Source of the DNA: Carallia brachiata
Lineage: Eukaryota > Streptophyta > Magnoliopsida > Malpighiales > Rhizophoraceae
DNA length: 64,000 nt
NCBI GenBank assembly: GCA_021464245.1
Contig: JADCRB010000151.1
Span: forward strand, 103,376-167,375
Reading direction: 5' to 3'
This document shows, one piece after another, positions 25,002 through 38,500 of the stretch (the first letter of the stretch is position 1; the number at the start of each line of letters is the position of its first letter). Made by a program: the position numbers and the translations under genes. Under the pieces are notes generated by a model. That model ran no database searches and was not told the origin of the DNA. It saw only the letters and a list, made by a program, of their open reading frames with translations.

Positions 25002-25999
25002 TTAGGGTGCGTTTATTTTATGGAATAGAATAGAATAAGATAGGTTAGTGGCTAATTATCTCACTTTAGTTCATGTTTGATTGGTTAATAAAATAGGTAT
25101 AGGATAGGCTAGTGTGAGCTTACTATTCCTCTAATTCTTATGGGTTAGTCTATCTCACATTATGAACTAGTGTTAATAAATTATATATTTACTAAAATAT
25201 ACTCTTAATTAAAATAAATTTTAAATATTTTTTTAAAAATTAACATAAAATTTAAAAAATTTATTTCTCTATGATCTTCTCTCTTCCCTTCTCTCTCTCA
25301 CTCCTCTTCTCTCTCTCTCTCACTCCTCTTCTCTCTCTTTCCTTTCTCTCTCCTCCCTCTTCTCTCTCTCAATTCTCTTCTCTTTCTCTCTCTCTTCCCT
25401 TTCTTTCTCCTCCCTCTTCTCTCTCACTCCTCATCTCTCTTCCCTTTCTCTGTCCTCCCTCTCTCTTCCTTCCTCCCTTCCTTTCTCTCTCCTCACTCTC
25501 TCTCTCTCTCTCTCGTGCTCAATCTTTCTTTTTTTTTTCATATAAATTTGAAAAATTATCTCTTAAAATTTATTTAATTTTTTCTTAAAAAATTAAAAAA
25601 AATATTAATTTTTTTTGATATTTTAAAATTTATTTGTATAAATAAAATTAATACTTAATTTTAAAAAATATTTTTATACAAAATTGAAAAATTATAAACA
25701 GTATAATGTAAAATAACATGTAAAATAAACATTAATTTTATTACTTAATCTTAATTATTTTTAATAAAAAGATTAACATTAATAGTAAATGTAAATCAAT
25801 TATTTTTAAGGATAAAAAAGTAATTTTGATATTTATATTATTCTATCTCATATCATCCAAACATAAATAGGATGACTATTTTATACTATTTGATGACATC
25901 TAAACATAATATAGGCTAGATTATTAGCCTATCTTATACTATATTAACTTATACTATCTTATATCGTACTGTCCAGTCTGTGTACCAAACGCACCCTTA
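25002..25999. mobile_element. Harbinger/Tourist-type MITE with TTA target duplication
   Basis: GGGTGCGTTT at 25005-25014 is exactly inverted at 25987-25996 (AAACGCACCC). The 992-bp element is flanked by TTA at 25002-25004 and 25997-25999, as expected of PIF/Harbinger elements. The subterminal regions are also mirror-related (AGATAGGTTAG near the left, TAGCCTATCTTA near the right). No transposase is present. A long CT-rich tract fills 25264-25516. Confidence 0.7.
25264..25516. repeat. CT-rich low-complexity tract
   Basis: About 250 bases composed almost entirely of CTCT, TTCC and CTCC units inside the MITE. The open frame across it (25271-25588) is Leu/Ser/Pro low complexity and is not a gene. 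Confidence 0.85.
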
Positions 26000-27022
26000 G
26001 TCTTAAATCCTACAACTGAGAGACATGCTGAAAGAACAATCCCAAGTTAGTTTGTAAAAGTTCCACCTGCATGTCAATTGAAGAGGACAAACTGAGAACA
26101 TCACAGCTTCGTTTGAAAATAGTGATTTTGGTTGTTTTGCAGTTTGATAATATCTCTGTTGAGTGTTTGGCGGTTTGATTTTGGTTGTTTATCTTGTAAA
26201 GCTTGTAGAAAAAAAACGGGGATAGAAGGAACACCAAAATGGTAGTGTTTTACTGCTTTTTCTTCGAAGAAAACTGGACATCTAATTTGACAATTTTGGT
26301 AACTATAATAAAAGAGTAATTTAGGTGGTTTTAATATGTAGTAATAAGTAATTAGATAATTTATATAATAGTATTTAATAATTTTTTTATTTTTTATAAA
26401 TTTAATTATCCATTAATTTACATTATTTTATTATTTTTTAAACTAATTTCATTGCTACTTTAAAGCAAGTAGGTGAGGACGGCCAATGATATGGCGTGGT
26501 GCTACAGAAGTTTGGTTTGCTTGAGATTGTTAATGTAAAGTAGGAAATGGAGTGATTTGTTTTTTTTTTTTTCGTTCGTGGAATGAGGATTTTTAATTTG
26601 ATTTTTTTAATATAATTTACTTATAAATTTATTATATGTAAATGAGATTTATTTGAAATATAAAAAATGAAATGGATTTATATGGTGAAAAAATTACATA
26701 TAAGTAATGCTTTTAAAAAAATAGTAAAAAAGACGCTCAAACTTAATTTTACAACTAGTTTTATAAAAGCTGAGTTTGATTTTATATAAATTAGATTTAT
26801 TTAAATTTATGAACAATTCATTAAAATTGGTATATAAGATAATTGAAAAGGTCATTAAAGTGGCACAATTCTATTTAATAGATTTGGAGAATATGATGTC
26901 ACTTATACTTTTCAAATTGTTTATTTAAAATAAAAAAGTCATTTAAGGTTTTATTGAAGTATATTTGACAAACTCGTGTTCATTAAATGTTACATATTAT
27001 GATTATAGAATAAAGTTAATAC
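26000..27022. other. AT-rich intergenic DNA
   Basis: No supported gene. AT-rich with poly-A and poly-T runs, and one GC-richer patch near 26465-26530 with no recognisable content. Confidence 0.5.
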
Positions 27023-27027
27023 TTTTA

Positions 27028-27150
27028 GAGTATATTTGGTACATAATATAAAGTAAGATATCTAATAGTTTAATTTTATCTCATTATATTTTATATTGTA
27101 TAATTAATATATTTTATGTTATATTAGTTTATTTATGTACTAAACACACA
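27028..27150. mobile_element. Possible very short MITE
   Basis: GTATATTTGGTACATA near 27030 is roughly inverted by TATGTACTAAACACAC ending near 27149, giving a hairpin-forming unit of about 120 bp. The ends resemble those of the Harbinger-type MITE upstream (which ends GTACCAAACGCACCC). The target duplication is unclear. Confidence 0.3.
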
Positions 27151-29210
27151 ATTATATTTTAGTTAGTTTTATTGAAATCAATATCTTTTTTGTAATTGTA
27201 ATTCTATTTGTAAATTATAGGTGCATTTTTAAATAATTCTTTTTCCATTATAATTATTAATAGAATATTTGTTGCACTTTGGCAAATTTTGATTTATAGT
27301 AATACAGAAAAAGGCTAGGCTATGCCTATTAGTGTTTTTTTTTAATCTATTAAGAAAATTTATTAGGTGATGAACAATATAATATAACTGACAACTCATT
27401 CTTAAAAATTTCATGTTCTCTCTTTTTAAAATTAAAATTTTAGACAATGGTTGTCAAAGCTGGATTGAATTAGTAGGTTTAACTGATCGGACCAAAAACT
27501 TGTTAAAGGTTAAGTCTGATTTTGTCTTTAAACCACAGAGATTAGGCAATTAGTTAAAAATTGAATCGATTGGACTTATCGAATCAGACTAATAAATATA
27601 AAAGTTTAATTTAATTTAAATTTTATTTAAATTATAATTTAAGCTCTATAATTAAAATTTTCGTTTTAAGCACTACTTTGTCCTTAAAATAAAAAATTAA
27701 TATCGAATTAGTACTAACAAGTATTATTTTTTCAATTACTTTTATTAATATATTTATTATTAAACAATATTCTATCTGTTCAAATAGACATTAAACTAAT
27801 TGAACTTTAAACTACTATCTTTTTTTTATAACTAATCCAGTTTTGACCCAGTTTAGAGAACCAGATTGAATTGATAAATTCAACTGAAAAAATTGTGAAC
27901 TGGTTCATAATCTGATTCAGTTGTATTAAAAAACCGAAGGATTAATGAACCGAAGAAAAAACCAGAAAACTAATCTATTCAGTTAAAAACCGGTGAATCA
28001 AACTGATTTTTTTTCAGTTTAGCTAGTAGGTGATTGGGTGACGTGATGAGTTCTGAAGTCACCGCATCGCCGAAAATTCAAACAGAAAAATGAATTTCTT
28101 TGCACACGCTTTTGGTTTTGAGAATTGGGAAGGCTGTGTTGGGCAACGAGATTATTGGGAAGTGAATGCTTAGTGGGAACTTGAGAGTATTAGTAGTTGC
28201 TTGTAATTGAAGTTGAAACTTAAAGTTTGCATTAAATTATAGATATCAATTACAATCTCACGTCTTAGAAAGTTTGTATATAAAAAGAAACTAAATTACT
28301 TCAACTTATGTTTTATTAAATATACTAATTATAACATCTTTAACATATATAATTTTGTTGATTTTAAATCTTTCCTTGCAATAAATTATAAATTGTATAT
28401 ATTAAATCTACAAATTTTATTATTTTAATACATACATAGATATATATAATACTTATATTTTATATAATATGCCATTTTATATATTAATATTTTATATATA
28501 ATGTATTTAAAATTTTAATTTTTATATATTTAATATTAAATACTGATTTTATCAGTTTAATTACAATTAAACTGATCAAACCGGTTGAATTTTGAAACTT
28601 TAAGCATTCTGATTCAAATGACCGATTCAATTGCTAAAATTTTAGTTTTGACCATGTTGTTTGAGAACTTTAGAATAAAAATATAATAAATTCTAAATAT
28701 TAGAATATCCTTTAATGAACAGATTCAACTTTTTAGTATAAAGGCACCATATCAAACTAATTTTTAGTTTAAACATACTAAAACTTGAACAATTTTGTAT
28801 TTAATAGAAGACGTGATTATACAACTTAATTTTAAATATTAATAAAATATTTACATAGTTTATTAAATAGTATTTCAGAGTTTATATGTATTTTTTTTCA
28901 ATTTCGACTATAAGCACAAATCGCTTTGATCCTTTTTGACGTTGCTTAAAAATCCACCAAGTATTTTCTTTTTATAAAAAAAAAAAAAAGAAGAGAGAGA
29001 TATGCTTTTAGATTGTCTTACTTCGAAATTTCGTAGCAGATCAATAATAGGTTCTATTATTTTATTCTGATTCCTCAAGTTTGCCATGTTCTTTGTGTCC
29101 TGTCCGCACAGTACGCAAATTCAAAACCCAAATTGTAACATTTCACATTTTTGCACTAAAATATCAACAAAGCAATCGAATTTTGATCCACTGGACCTGG
29201 GCTAGTGAGG
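27151..29210. other. AT-rich intergenic DNA with degenerate CCGGTT-type repeats
   Basis: No gene is supported. At 27470-27600, 27830-28030 and 28560-28640 there are repeated phrases built on CCGGTT, AACTGATC and GATTCAAT in both orientations, suggesting one or more old terminal-inverted-repeat elements. Boundaries could not be fixed. Poly-A occurs at 28976-28990. Confidence 0.35.
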
Positions 29211-29332
29211 TTTGTCTATTAAACGCGTAAAAATGTCAAATAAAAAAAAAATTTATATTGGCAATTATTCAAATCAACAAAGTGCAAAGTTGGTGCCTTG
29301 GAACCATCCCTCCTCCTGCCAACCGTTTTTTG

Positions 29333-29363
<31 letters not shown>
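29333..29363 (+). repeat. (CT)n microsatellite upstream of DRP1C
   Basis: A nearly pure CT run of about 31 bases lies 220 bases before the DRP1C start codon, probably in the 5' UTR or core promoter. Pyrimidine-rich tracts are common just downstream of plant transcription starts. Confidence 0.8.
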
Positions 29364-29367
<4 letters not shown>

Positions 29368-29582
29368 CCGTGTTTTGGATTCAACGTCCCCATCTAAAGC
29401 GATCTCCTTTTTCCTTCTGATCTAAAACCCATTTAATATTTCGATCCTTTTTCCCTAAATACATTGTTTGATCCAATTCTTTCTCGATCTTTGTTCACAT
29501 TATTTGTTTTTACACAAAGAACGCATTATTGCATCTAAAGAGACATTCTTTTCCTTTTTTTCACGCTTAGATCCCGTTAAAA

Positions 29583-32500
29583 ATGGCCACAATGCAGAGT
29601 TTGATTGGGTTAGTCAATAAAATCCAGAAAGCCTGCACCGTTTTGGGCGATCATGGCGGTGAAGGAATGTCCCTCTGGGAAGCTCTCCCTTCTGTTGCTG
29701 TTGTCGGTGGCCAGGTTCTATCTGTCTCTCATTTCTTTATTGATGGGGTTCTTGGCTTTTTGACTTTCTGAGGTTACGATTTCTGTGTTGTTTTCTTGGC
29801 CATTTTGCTTTCTGGATTCCTGGGTGTTTTGAGAATTGGGTTTGGGATATTGCTTTTACTGCTTCTGGATTTGTGGGGTTTTATGGTTTATGTGTTGAAA
29901 GTTGTTGGCTTTCTTGGTGGAAGTGTAGAGTTCTGGAAAATCTTCGGTGCTGGAAAGCGTGGTGGGTAGAGATTTCCTGCCTCGTGGATCTGGTAATTTA
30001 CATTTCTTAGAGTGACATTTTTGTTTGCATATCTTAATATTGGTATTGTCTTGTTGATCGTTTTGAGCTTGTTGGGTTAGAAACTGAGAGAAGGGGAAGG
30101 AGATGAAAGGTTGGATATTACCGTGTATGGCTGGTTTTGGTTGACCATGAAATGAAAATCTAATTCAAATTAAAGCATTGAGCTTGTTATGAGCGTTTGT
30201 ATACTGTTGTACATGTCATGTATGGGGTGTCTCAGTGGAATCATGCCTTTGCGTTCTCTGGTCCTCAGTGGTGGAATCTCTACTCGTCTAGCACTTTCTT
30301 AGTAGTCATATGGAGATACAGTAATGCAACGTTTCATAAGCTATTGCTTAAAATTTGAAGTGAGGTCATCACAGATCAAATTAATTTCAGACTTGCAGTG
30401 GCAAGCATTTGTGTACCTTAACATCATTAGTCAAGCTTTGTTTTTTTTTTTTTTTTTTTTTGTCCTTGTCCATAGGTATCGTTACACGAAGACCCCTGGT
30501 ATTGCAACTTCATAAGATCGAGGAGGGGCGTTCTGACTATGCAGAATTTCTTCATGCCCCAAAGAGAAAATACACTGATTTTGGTAAGTCTATTATTTTC
30601 TGGAAAAGCTGTCTCTTGATTTTTATGATCAGTAAAACCACAAAATGATGAATGTTGTTGGCGTTGAGGTGATTACATGTATGTCTTTATCTCATATGGC
30701 CTTAAATGTAGACTAGACTCTGGTTAAATTTTGATTAACCATCAGCAGCCAAAAAATGGTTTCATTAGCTGTATTGTTTTTTTTAGTTCTTGCATTGTTT
30801 CTTCCAACATATTTTGCTTCACTTTTGCTTCCAATGTTTAAGTTTAGCTCTCTTGGATAAACACCCTAGGCCTATCCCTATTTGTATATGTGAGTTTCTT
30901 TTTGTTAGATTATGGATTGATTTCTATCTAGAAAATTTGAGCTGAGTTTCCTTTTGCACTTGCTTGTCGTTAATCATGGTGAAACTCTTCACTTTTGGAT
31001 TGCACGTGTTTAGGTTCATTTGCATGTTGCTTGATTTTACACGATGTTTCAAAGCAATATTCTGTGACTAAGCTGGCACCGTTTATCTTTCATGACCGAT
31101 TAATTTTTTTTATTAAATCTTATTAAAGGGCTAATGTGAACAATAATAGTATCATAGTTATAAATTTTCTTTGCTTGATTGATTCACGAGTAGTTGACTT
31201 CTGTTGATTTGAAGCGAATCTTACATCTTATACAATTGGGTTGATTGAGCACCTTTCTCATGCAAGAAAACTTAAGTTTGTCATTTACTATGCCAGAGAC
31301 ATGGTTGGCTTGCTGGCCATCCCATTGATTTTACATCATCATTGCTGTGTATTAATTGATACATGTGCAGTGGTCGTAGAAATTCTGCATGGCAACTTTA
31401 TTTATTAGGATATCTTCTTTTACACTTTGAGTTGGTTTGCACGTTCCTTGAGTTCTTTTATCTATTATTTTTTTTAATCTCTGCATTAAGTTCCATTGCT
31501 TAATCTGTAAATTTTTTTGTACATTAATGAGTCAAAACACACATTGTATCAGCATCATACTTTTGATGATGAACAATAAGTATTCTTTGTCATATTGTAG
31601 CTGCGGTGCGGAAGGAGATCCAAGATGAAACAGATCGTATAACTGGGAAAACAAAGCAAATCTCCAACGTACCAATTCACCTGAGTATATATTCTCCCAA
31701 TGGTTCGTATATAGAACTTTTCTCTTACCAATATTCTTAATCGGAAGAAATTATTAACTGGCATGTGCCAGAGCTTGTGAGTTTTCTAGAGTTTTTCTTC
31801 ATAGACATTTCTTAGTTTCAATCATATGCTACATCTGTTAACAGTCGGTTAGAAGTATTTTATAGAATGAGAAGCACTGGGCTATCAGGTGAATTTTTTT
31901 TGTGGATGGGCTTGTTAGCTTTTTGGGTGCATTGTTTTGTCCGAGTACTATGTTGCTTCTTTTCTGTGTGCCTCCACATTGCTACATGAACTTGGAAGAT
32001 CATTCTCAAGAACAACCACATTTTGTATGGCAAGCCGTCAGTTTTGTACAAGATTAATGATTGTCCAATTTGAGTTTTATATGTATGAAATGCAATTGAC
32101 TGTAAAACATGGTAGAATTATTTTAATAACTTGAAAGGGCAAGATACATTTGCAGAAGCTGTTGCTCCACTTACTTTTTGTGTACGGTTACCCTTTCCAA
32201 TTCTTCTGTCCAAAAATTGTCATGGATAGGTGTCCTTACTCCTCACATCTGGTGCTATTGCTTCCCTTCACGCCATTTCTGCAGCCCATTTGGTCTACAT
32301 TTCCTTTTTAGTTGTTGGTCATATAGGGTTGAGACCCTTTTTTGGTTGCTAGATATCCCTTTTTTGGCCTCTATTTGTGATTTTCCAGAAGTTATCAGTA
32401 TCTTCACCATGACAACGTTCTTTGTTGCTTTGGAGGTTTCTGATTGTATTCTTGGTTGAGATCTGCAAGTCATAGGAAGTATCTGTACCCCAGGATAGCC

Positions 32501-35500
32501 TTATTGTTAAATTATCCTCATGTAATTGGATGGTGATATGAGATCCCTTGTTTTGTTGTTTTAGAAACTTTAACAAGGATGGGTTGGGCATTGTTGCACG
32601 TGTCTCTTAGAGGTTCAAATCAATCTTGAGTCCAAGTGAGATGCAATATGTGGAATCCTACCAAAAGTGGGGAATTTTTTAATGGAACGCTTCTAACAGA
32701 GCTGCAAATGATTGGATGTGATTCTTTTAATGGGACATGTTTGGAAGACCGCTATTTTAAGTTGGCATCAGTTGTGCTGCTTCCAGATTAATTGTGATGG
32801 TGGATATTTTGAGTGGAAAAACACAATACTTGGCCATTATATGTAACCTTTTTATGGCTTTTATATATGTGGCAATAGTTTGTAACAAGTTTAGCATCTC
32901 CTGGATTATCTTTAGAATTATATATATATATCACTTGTGAGACTAATCTCTCCTTTTGTTCCTCGGATTGAGCTGGGCTTTGATATTTTAATTTTAAAAA
33001 AAAAAATTTTTTTGATCTTTTTTTTTTTGTTTTTCTGAGAGATGAAAAAAGGTTGGATCTTTAATAGAGCTATGTTTGTTTTTTTGCATATATTCTCGAG
33101 TGGACTACTGTCATGTAGGACATGGTGCGTCTCTTAATTGTCTTTCAAATATTTTTGAAGTACCAGTATAAATTCGGCAGGTAATGTCAGAATTTTGAAC
33201 TAGCACATACATCCTTTTGACGTCCAACTTGCTTTTGGGAACATGCACATATTCGTAAACTGACTGAGATCAGTCACTGCTGTACCTTGTCTGATAGTTT
33301 AAAGCGATGGAAACTTCTGCTTGAGAATTGCAAGGTATTAATTGCATTGGATGCTTGATATCTGATATTTTATTTTTTCGTCCCATCTGTATGTGCGAGC
33401 AAACGCGAGGAGGTGGTTGTCTCTTCCTTAGTAATAGTTAAAGGACGTTACTTTGTTTTTGTTGCTGTGTCAGCTTTATGCTGTAATTGCTTTCCATTTT
33501 CATGTGTTCCTGTATCATAACTTTCGTTGCCATTTTTATGTTGGTGCTATTTTAGACATCAGGATTCTGCTTTTATGATTTCTGATGCTGATGAATGTTT
33601 GTCTTTGCCAGTTGTCAATTTGACCCTCATAGATCTTCCTGGTTTGACAAAGGTTGCTGTAGGTAAAGCTATGACAAGGCCTATGTTCTAGCTTTATTTT
33701 ATTACCTTCTTTTTTATTTTTCTTCTAAGAAAAGCAATTTCAAATTTCTAACATTAAACTTTGGGTTTTGCAGAGGGACAACATGAAAGTATAGTTCAAG
33801 ATATTGAAAACATGGTCCGCTCTTATGTTGAGAAGGTAATAATATGCTTCTGAATTTTGTTCACCTTTTTTCTTGAAAAAACCTTCATGAATAGGTATTA
33901 CGTGGTCAGTCAAGCTGAATCAACTACACATTAATCTCACACTAACAGTGGTGGCCTAGATGGGTCCTTTGTCTTAAACAGTTCTATTGCAAAGCAAATC
34001 AGCCATAAGATTTAGTAACCTATCTTCTGCATTATTTCTGCATGCATCCACCTCAATTTGGGACTTCCTCACCTTTTCCTTTCTTCTCCCATGTAGATAT
34101 TTTCACTCCTCCTCACCTATGTATTCTTAGGCCTTAGTTGAATGTTGCCAATCATAGACTAGAAGACACAATGATCCTTCATAAATCTACTTCTAGTGAC
34201 AAATCATGAGAAAAAGTGATGAGCCATGGTCTTTCTATTCGTACTGGGCCCTCTTGATTCATTTGTTATTTTGCCAATTAATCTCATACTCATCTTAATA
34301 TAAAAATTTTGTGCCCCCATCACAGTTCTTTTTTAGTTACTAATTTGAGCAGTAGGCGATCCAGAAATGTAGTTTGTTATGGAAAACCGAAACAAGAAGT
34401 TTTGTTGCCCACAACATTTGATTGTTGTCAGACTTGAGAACTAACAGCTAGATTATTATTGGATTCGAAGTCTTAAATTGATTAACATGGTTGACCATTC
34501 CAAAATGAAGATGACATTCTCACTTCCCTAGAAGTAAGAGAAAGACACTTGAATGTAGTTCATAGCAGAAATATCCATTAATGTATTAAGTCATTAGACA
34601 TACGAGTGAACTAATTAGGAGCCTAAATCTACTAGAAAATTCTTAACTTGAATCTGGAAACTTTTGCCTTTGTACAACAACAACAATAAGCCCTTAATCT
34701 TAAACTTTCATGATAGGTGTCTGCTAAAGAGTGGCTTCTGGAATTAAGGTCTTCTGATTACACCATAGTTCTCTCTAGTCATGCAACTTCTCTCTGTTCT
34801 TGCATGTATTCAACCCAGTCTTGCCTGTATTCAACATTTATTTTCATCCATGTTGACATGCAAGTCATAGGCAATGATCCATTCTAGACATAAAGATTGA
34901 GTCATGCTGCGCTTGAATAGCAGCACCAATAATCATCAAATGTCACTTATGAATCAATTCTAGACGGCTCCAACAAGTTATATTGCTATAATTTTGTTGT
35001 TAAAGACATGACTTATTGCTAAATTTTGTCCGCTTTGGTCATTTCTTTTATTGTTGAGCTGGCTGATACTCATATTATAACATGGTGTTCTCTTATTTGG
35101 TAGCCCAACTGCATCATATTGGCTATTTCTCCGGCTAATCAAGATATTGCCACTTCAGATGCTATAAAGCTTGCAAGAGAAGTTGATCCCTCAGGTGGGT
35201 AAAATTAGGCTGCCAATGGTAATAATTTCTTAAAACAGTCGTCAAATATTTTTATTGCTTAATGTTAAATAGGTTAAAAAATTATTGGATTCAATTTATC
35301 TAGGTGAAAGAACATTTGGTGTGCTGACAAAGCTTGATTTGATGGACAAGGGGACAAATGCTCTGGATGTATGTGTTAACTGCACTAGTTCCTGTTCTTT
35401 TTTTAATTTAAATTTATTTATTGCTAATTCAGTTGGGAAATGTGTGAAAGTGATGGTTGCTCCATGTGAATGGTTAAGGTTCTTGAAGGGCGGGCTTACA

Positions 35501-38500
35501 GGTTGCAACATCCCTGGGTCGGAATTGTTAATCGTTCGCAAGCTGATATCAACAAGAATGTTGACATGATTGTTGCTCGACGAAAGGAGAAAGAGTATTT
35601 TGAAACAAGCCCCGAATATGGGCATTTGGCGAGTAAAATGGGTGCAGAGTATCTGGCTAAGCTTTTGTCTCAGGTAATTTCATTAAGAATCTATTCCTAT
35701 AAATGGCTAAATTTTGCACAGAATGTTAAGTTTCTCATTCTCGTAATGATGGTACCTAAATTGGCATTTATTTATATGTATGCTTTTTTATGTCAGCATT
35801 TAGAGACAGTAATCAGGCAACGCATACCAAGTATCATCGCTTTAATAAATAAGAACATTGATGAGATTAATGCAGAGTTGGACCGCATTGGAAGACCAAT
35901 TGCTGCAGATTCAGGGGTAACAAATGAAAACTGTGAGAATTTTGATTTGTTAATATAGAGTAATCAGTGTTCATATTTGTAACTGGAAGCATGTTCTATG
36001 TGCAGGCTCAGCTCTACACAATTCTAGAACTATGTCGTGCATTTGACCGTGTTTTTAAAGAGCACTTGGATGGAGGGTAATTCCTAGTTTTGTTTCTGAT
36101 TTCCCTCACCAGCGTTAATTAATAGTTTCTAACATTAGGCCACTCTATAAAAGTCTCCTGTTGATTCTTTTCAAAGTCTGTAAATCCTACAAAAGAAATG
36201 AAAGTGTGGTCCTTAAAGTTGGCCTTTTATTTTGAGATATTCCAACCAATCTCCTAGTTTCAGTGTCAATTTAATGTCTGAAAAATTATCTTTGTGGGAT
36301 CCATTTAGACCAAGTTTGGACTTAACAAATCGTCTTTTGACTTTCTATGGGTCTTTTGGGGCCACATTAATGATTTCTTGAATGTTAAGATAGCCACCCA
36401 ATTGAACTTGAGTGGATGCTGATCCAATGCTAACAAATGCCCCTCTACTTTGAAATGCCGATATTCTTTGAATGCAGAGAAAATTTTATTCATGCACTAG
36501 AATCTTGCGGTAAAATGCAAGGATGCCCTGTTCCAAGTAGTGCTCATTTACAGAAATGAATAAATTTAATGAATATGCACTAGAAAATGAGATCTAGTTG
36601 CTGTCAATGCCCTAAGTGAAACTAGGTAAGAAGCCACAAAAGAAAGGGACAATCTAGAAGAAAAACAAGAAGAAAAGAAAAAACAGGAAAGAGATGGAAT
36701 GGGAGACAATGAAAGTTCTTAAATGCTCATGCTGCTTTAAAATCATATGGTTATTGCAGCATCTAATCATGACTACCAGTGAGTTTGGTTACAAAGGCAT
36801 TGTCATCTGGAATTTTCTTTACTCTTGGAAATTTTGATGTTGTTATATAACAACTTCCTAATCCAGGCGCCCCGGTGGAGATCGAATATATGGTGTCTTT
36901 GACCATCAACTGCCCGCTGCTTTGAAAAAGCTACCCTTTGATCGTCATCTCTCTTTAAAAAATGTGCAAAAGGTTGTTTCTGAAGCTGATGGTTATCAGC
37001 CACATTTGATTGCTCCAGAACAAGGATACAGAAGACTAATCGATGGATCTATTAGCTACTTCAAAGGCCCGGCTGAAGCCTCTGTGGATGCTGTAACGTT
37101 CTTACTTGTGCCATGTCGAAACATTTTCGATTTTGAGATCACTGCAAAATCTTTGCACCAAATTTCATTTAGATGGATGAGTTGTAGGTCATATATTGGT
37201 GTATACATTGCTACAATTATCCTATGGTGCTTGGCCCATAATTTTCACGATGTTTATTCAGATTTAAGGGGGCATTATATTATTGACTTCAAGTATTTCG
37301 TAGCCCCAGATATGTGTTCAATTTGTGATGAGTGTTTGCCCGACATATTTTCGTGTTTTGTACTGTTTTTGATTTCACTTGGAGAGATTGGAAGGTGCCA
37401 TGGAACAAAAGATGGCAAGTGCTAGGATGTTACTTTCATTATCATTGTTGTTCTTACTCTGGACAATTTTTTAAAGTTAGTTAATCGATTTGTCCTTGTT
37501 TATTTTATTTAATTCTTCCTAATATGCGTGTTGCCCTTTCTTAATTAGGTGCACTTCGTTCTGAAGGAACTTGTTCGAAAGTCTATAGCTGAAACAGAGG
37601 TAAGAAACATAAGGATGTCGACATCTTTGCACATATTAGTGTAATCTTAAAATGCTTTGTGCCTCGGGTTTTATCCCCACACTTAAATAATTTTAATTTT
37701 GTTGGTGCCTCTTTGTCCATAGAGCATGGCATTTACTTAATGTAACCATGCTAATGCACTTGGCATATATGCTGGTGCTGGAAGAAAAGATGAATTTTCA
37801 TGACTTTTGCCGTTTTTGCTTTCACAAAACTAAGGCCTAAGCATGCATCTTAACCTTACATTTTTGCTTTGTTCGTTTTGGTGGAAAAGCATGAGAAAAG
37901 AAAAGAATTTGAAAAAAATTGTTGAAGTATAAGATATATAAGTCACATATTGGAAAGGAAGGAAGAAGTAAAACAATATATAAATGTGGTTAGAAGACCC
38001 ATAACCTAAATCTTAAGGTATTAGGTAAGATGTGGTGTCCAAAAACCCATTTAATGTCGTTTGCTTCTTCTCTTTTATGATCTATTTATATTATTGGGCC
38101 TATGCTTCTATAAATCTTTACATGGTATCAGAGTCCGAATATTACTACCCCTCACATTTAATGGTGAATTAAAGCCAGCTCAGGTGAGTTGGGTTTAACT
38201 CAGTTGAGTTGGACTTTTGTTGTTTGTTCACGTTTCCAACCCAAGTGAGTTGAACCAATCTCAGGTAAGTTGGGCTTTCGCGTGAAGGGGCATGTTGAAG
38301 TATAAGATATATAAGTCCCATATTGGAAAGGAAGGAAGAAGTAAAATAATATATAAGTGTGGTTGGAAGATTTATAACCTAAACCTTAAGATTTTAGGTA
38401 AGATGTGGTGTCTAGAAACCCATTCAATGTTGTTTGCTTCTTCCCTCTTATGATCCATTTATGTTATTGAGCCTATATTTCTATAAATCTTTATAAAAAC

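Noticed and set aside
25271..25588. 105-codon Leu/Ser/Pro open frame
   Set aside because: It is a translation of the CT-rich tract inside a MITE; low complexity keeps several frames open.
27440..28640. A single large inverted-repeat transposon
   Set aside because: CCGGTT-type phrases occur in both orientations, but the outer ends do not align well and no target duplication was found.
37920..38495. Retrozyme (LTR hammerhead ribozyme element) or Cassandra (5S-carrying TRIM)
   Set aside because: The LTRs show no hammerhead core such as CTGATGA with a matching GAAA, and no 5S rRNA promoter-like text.
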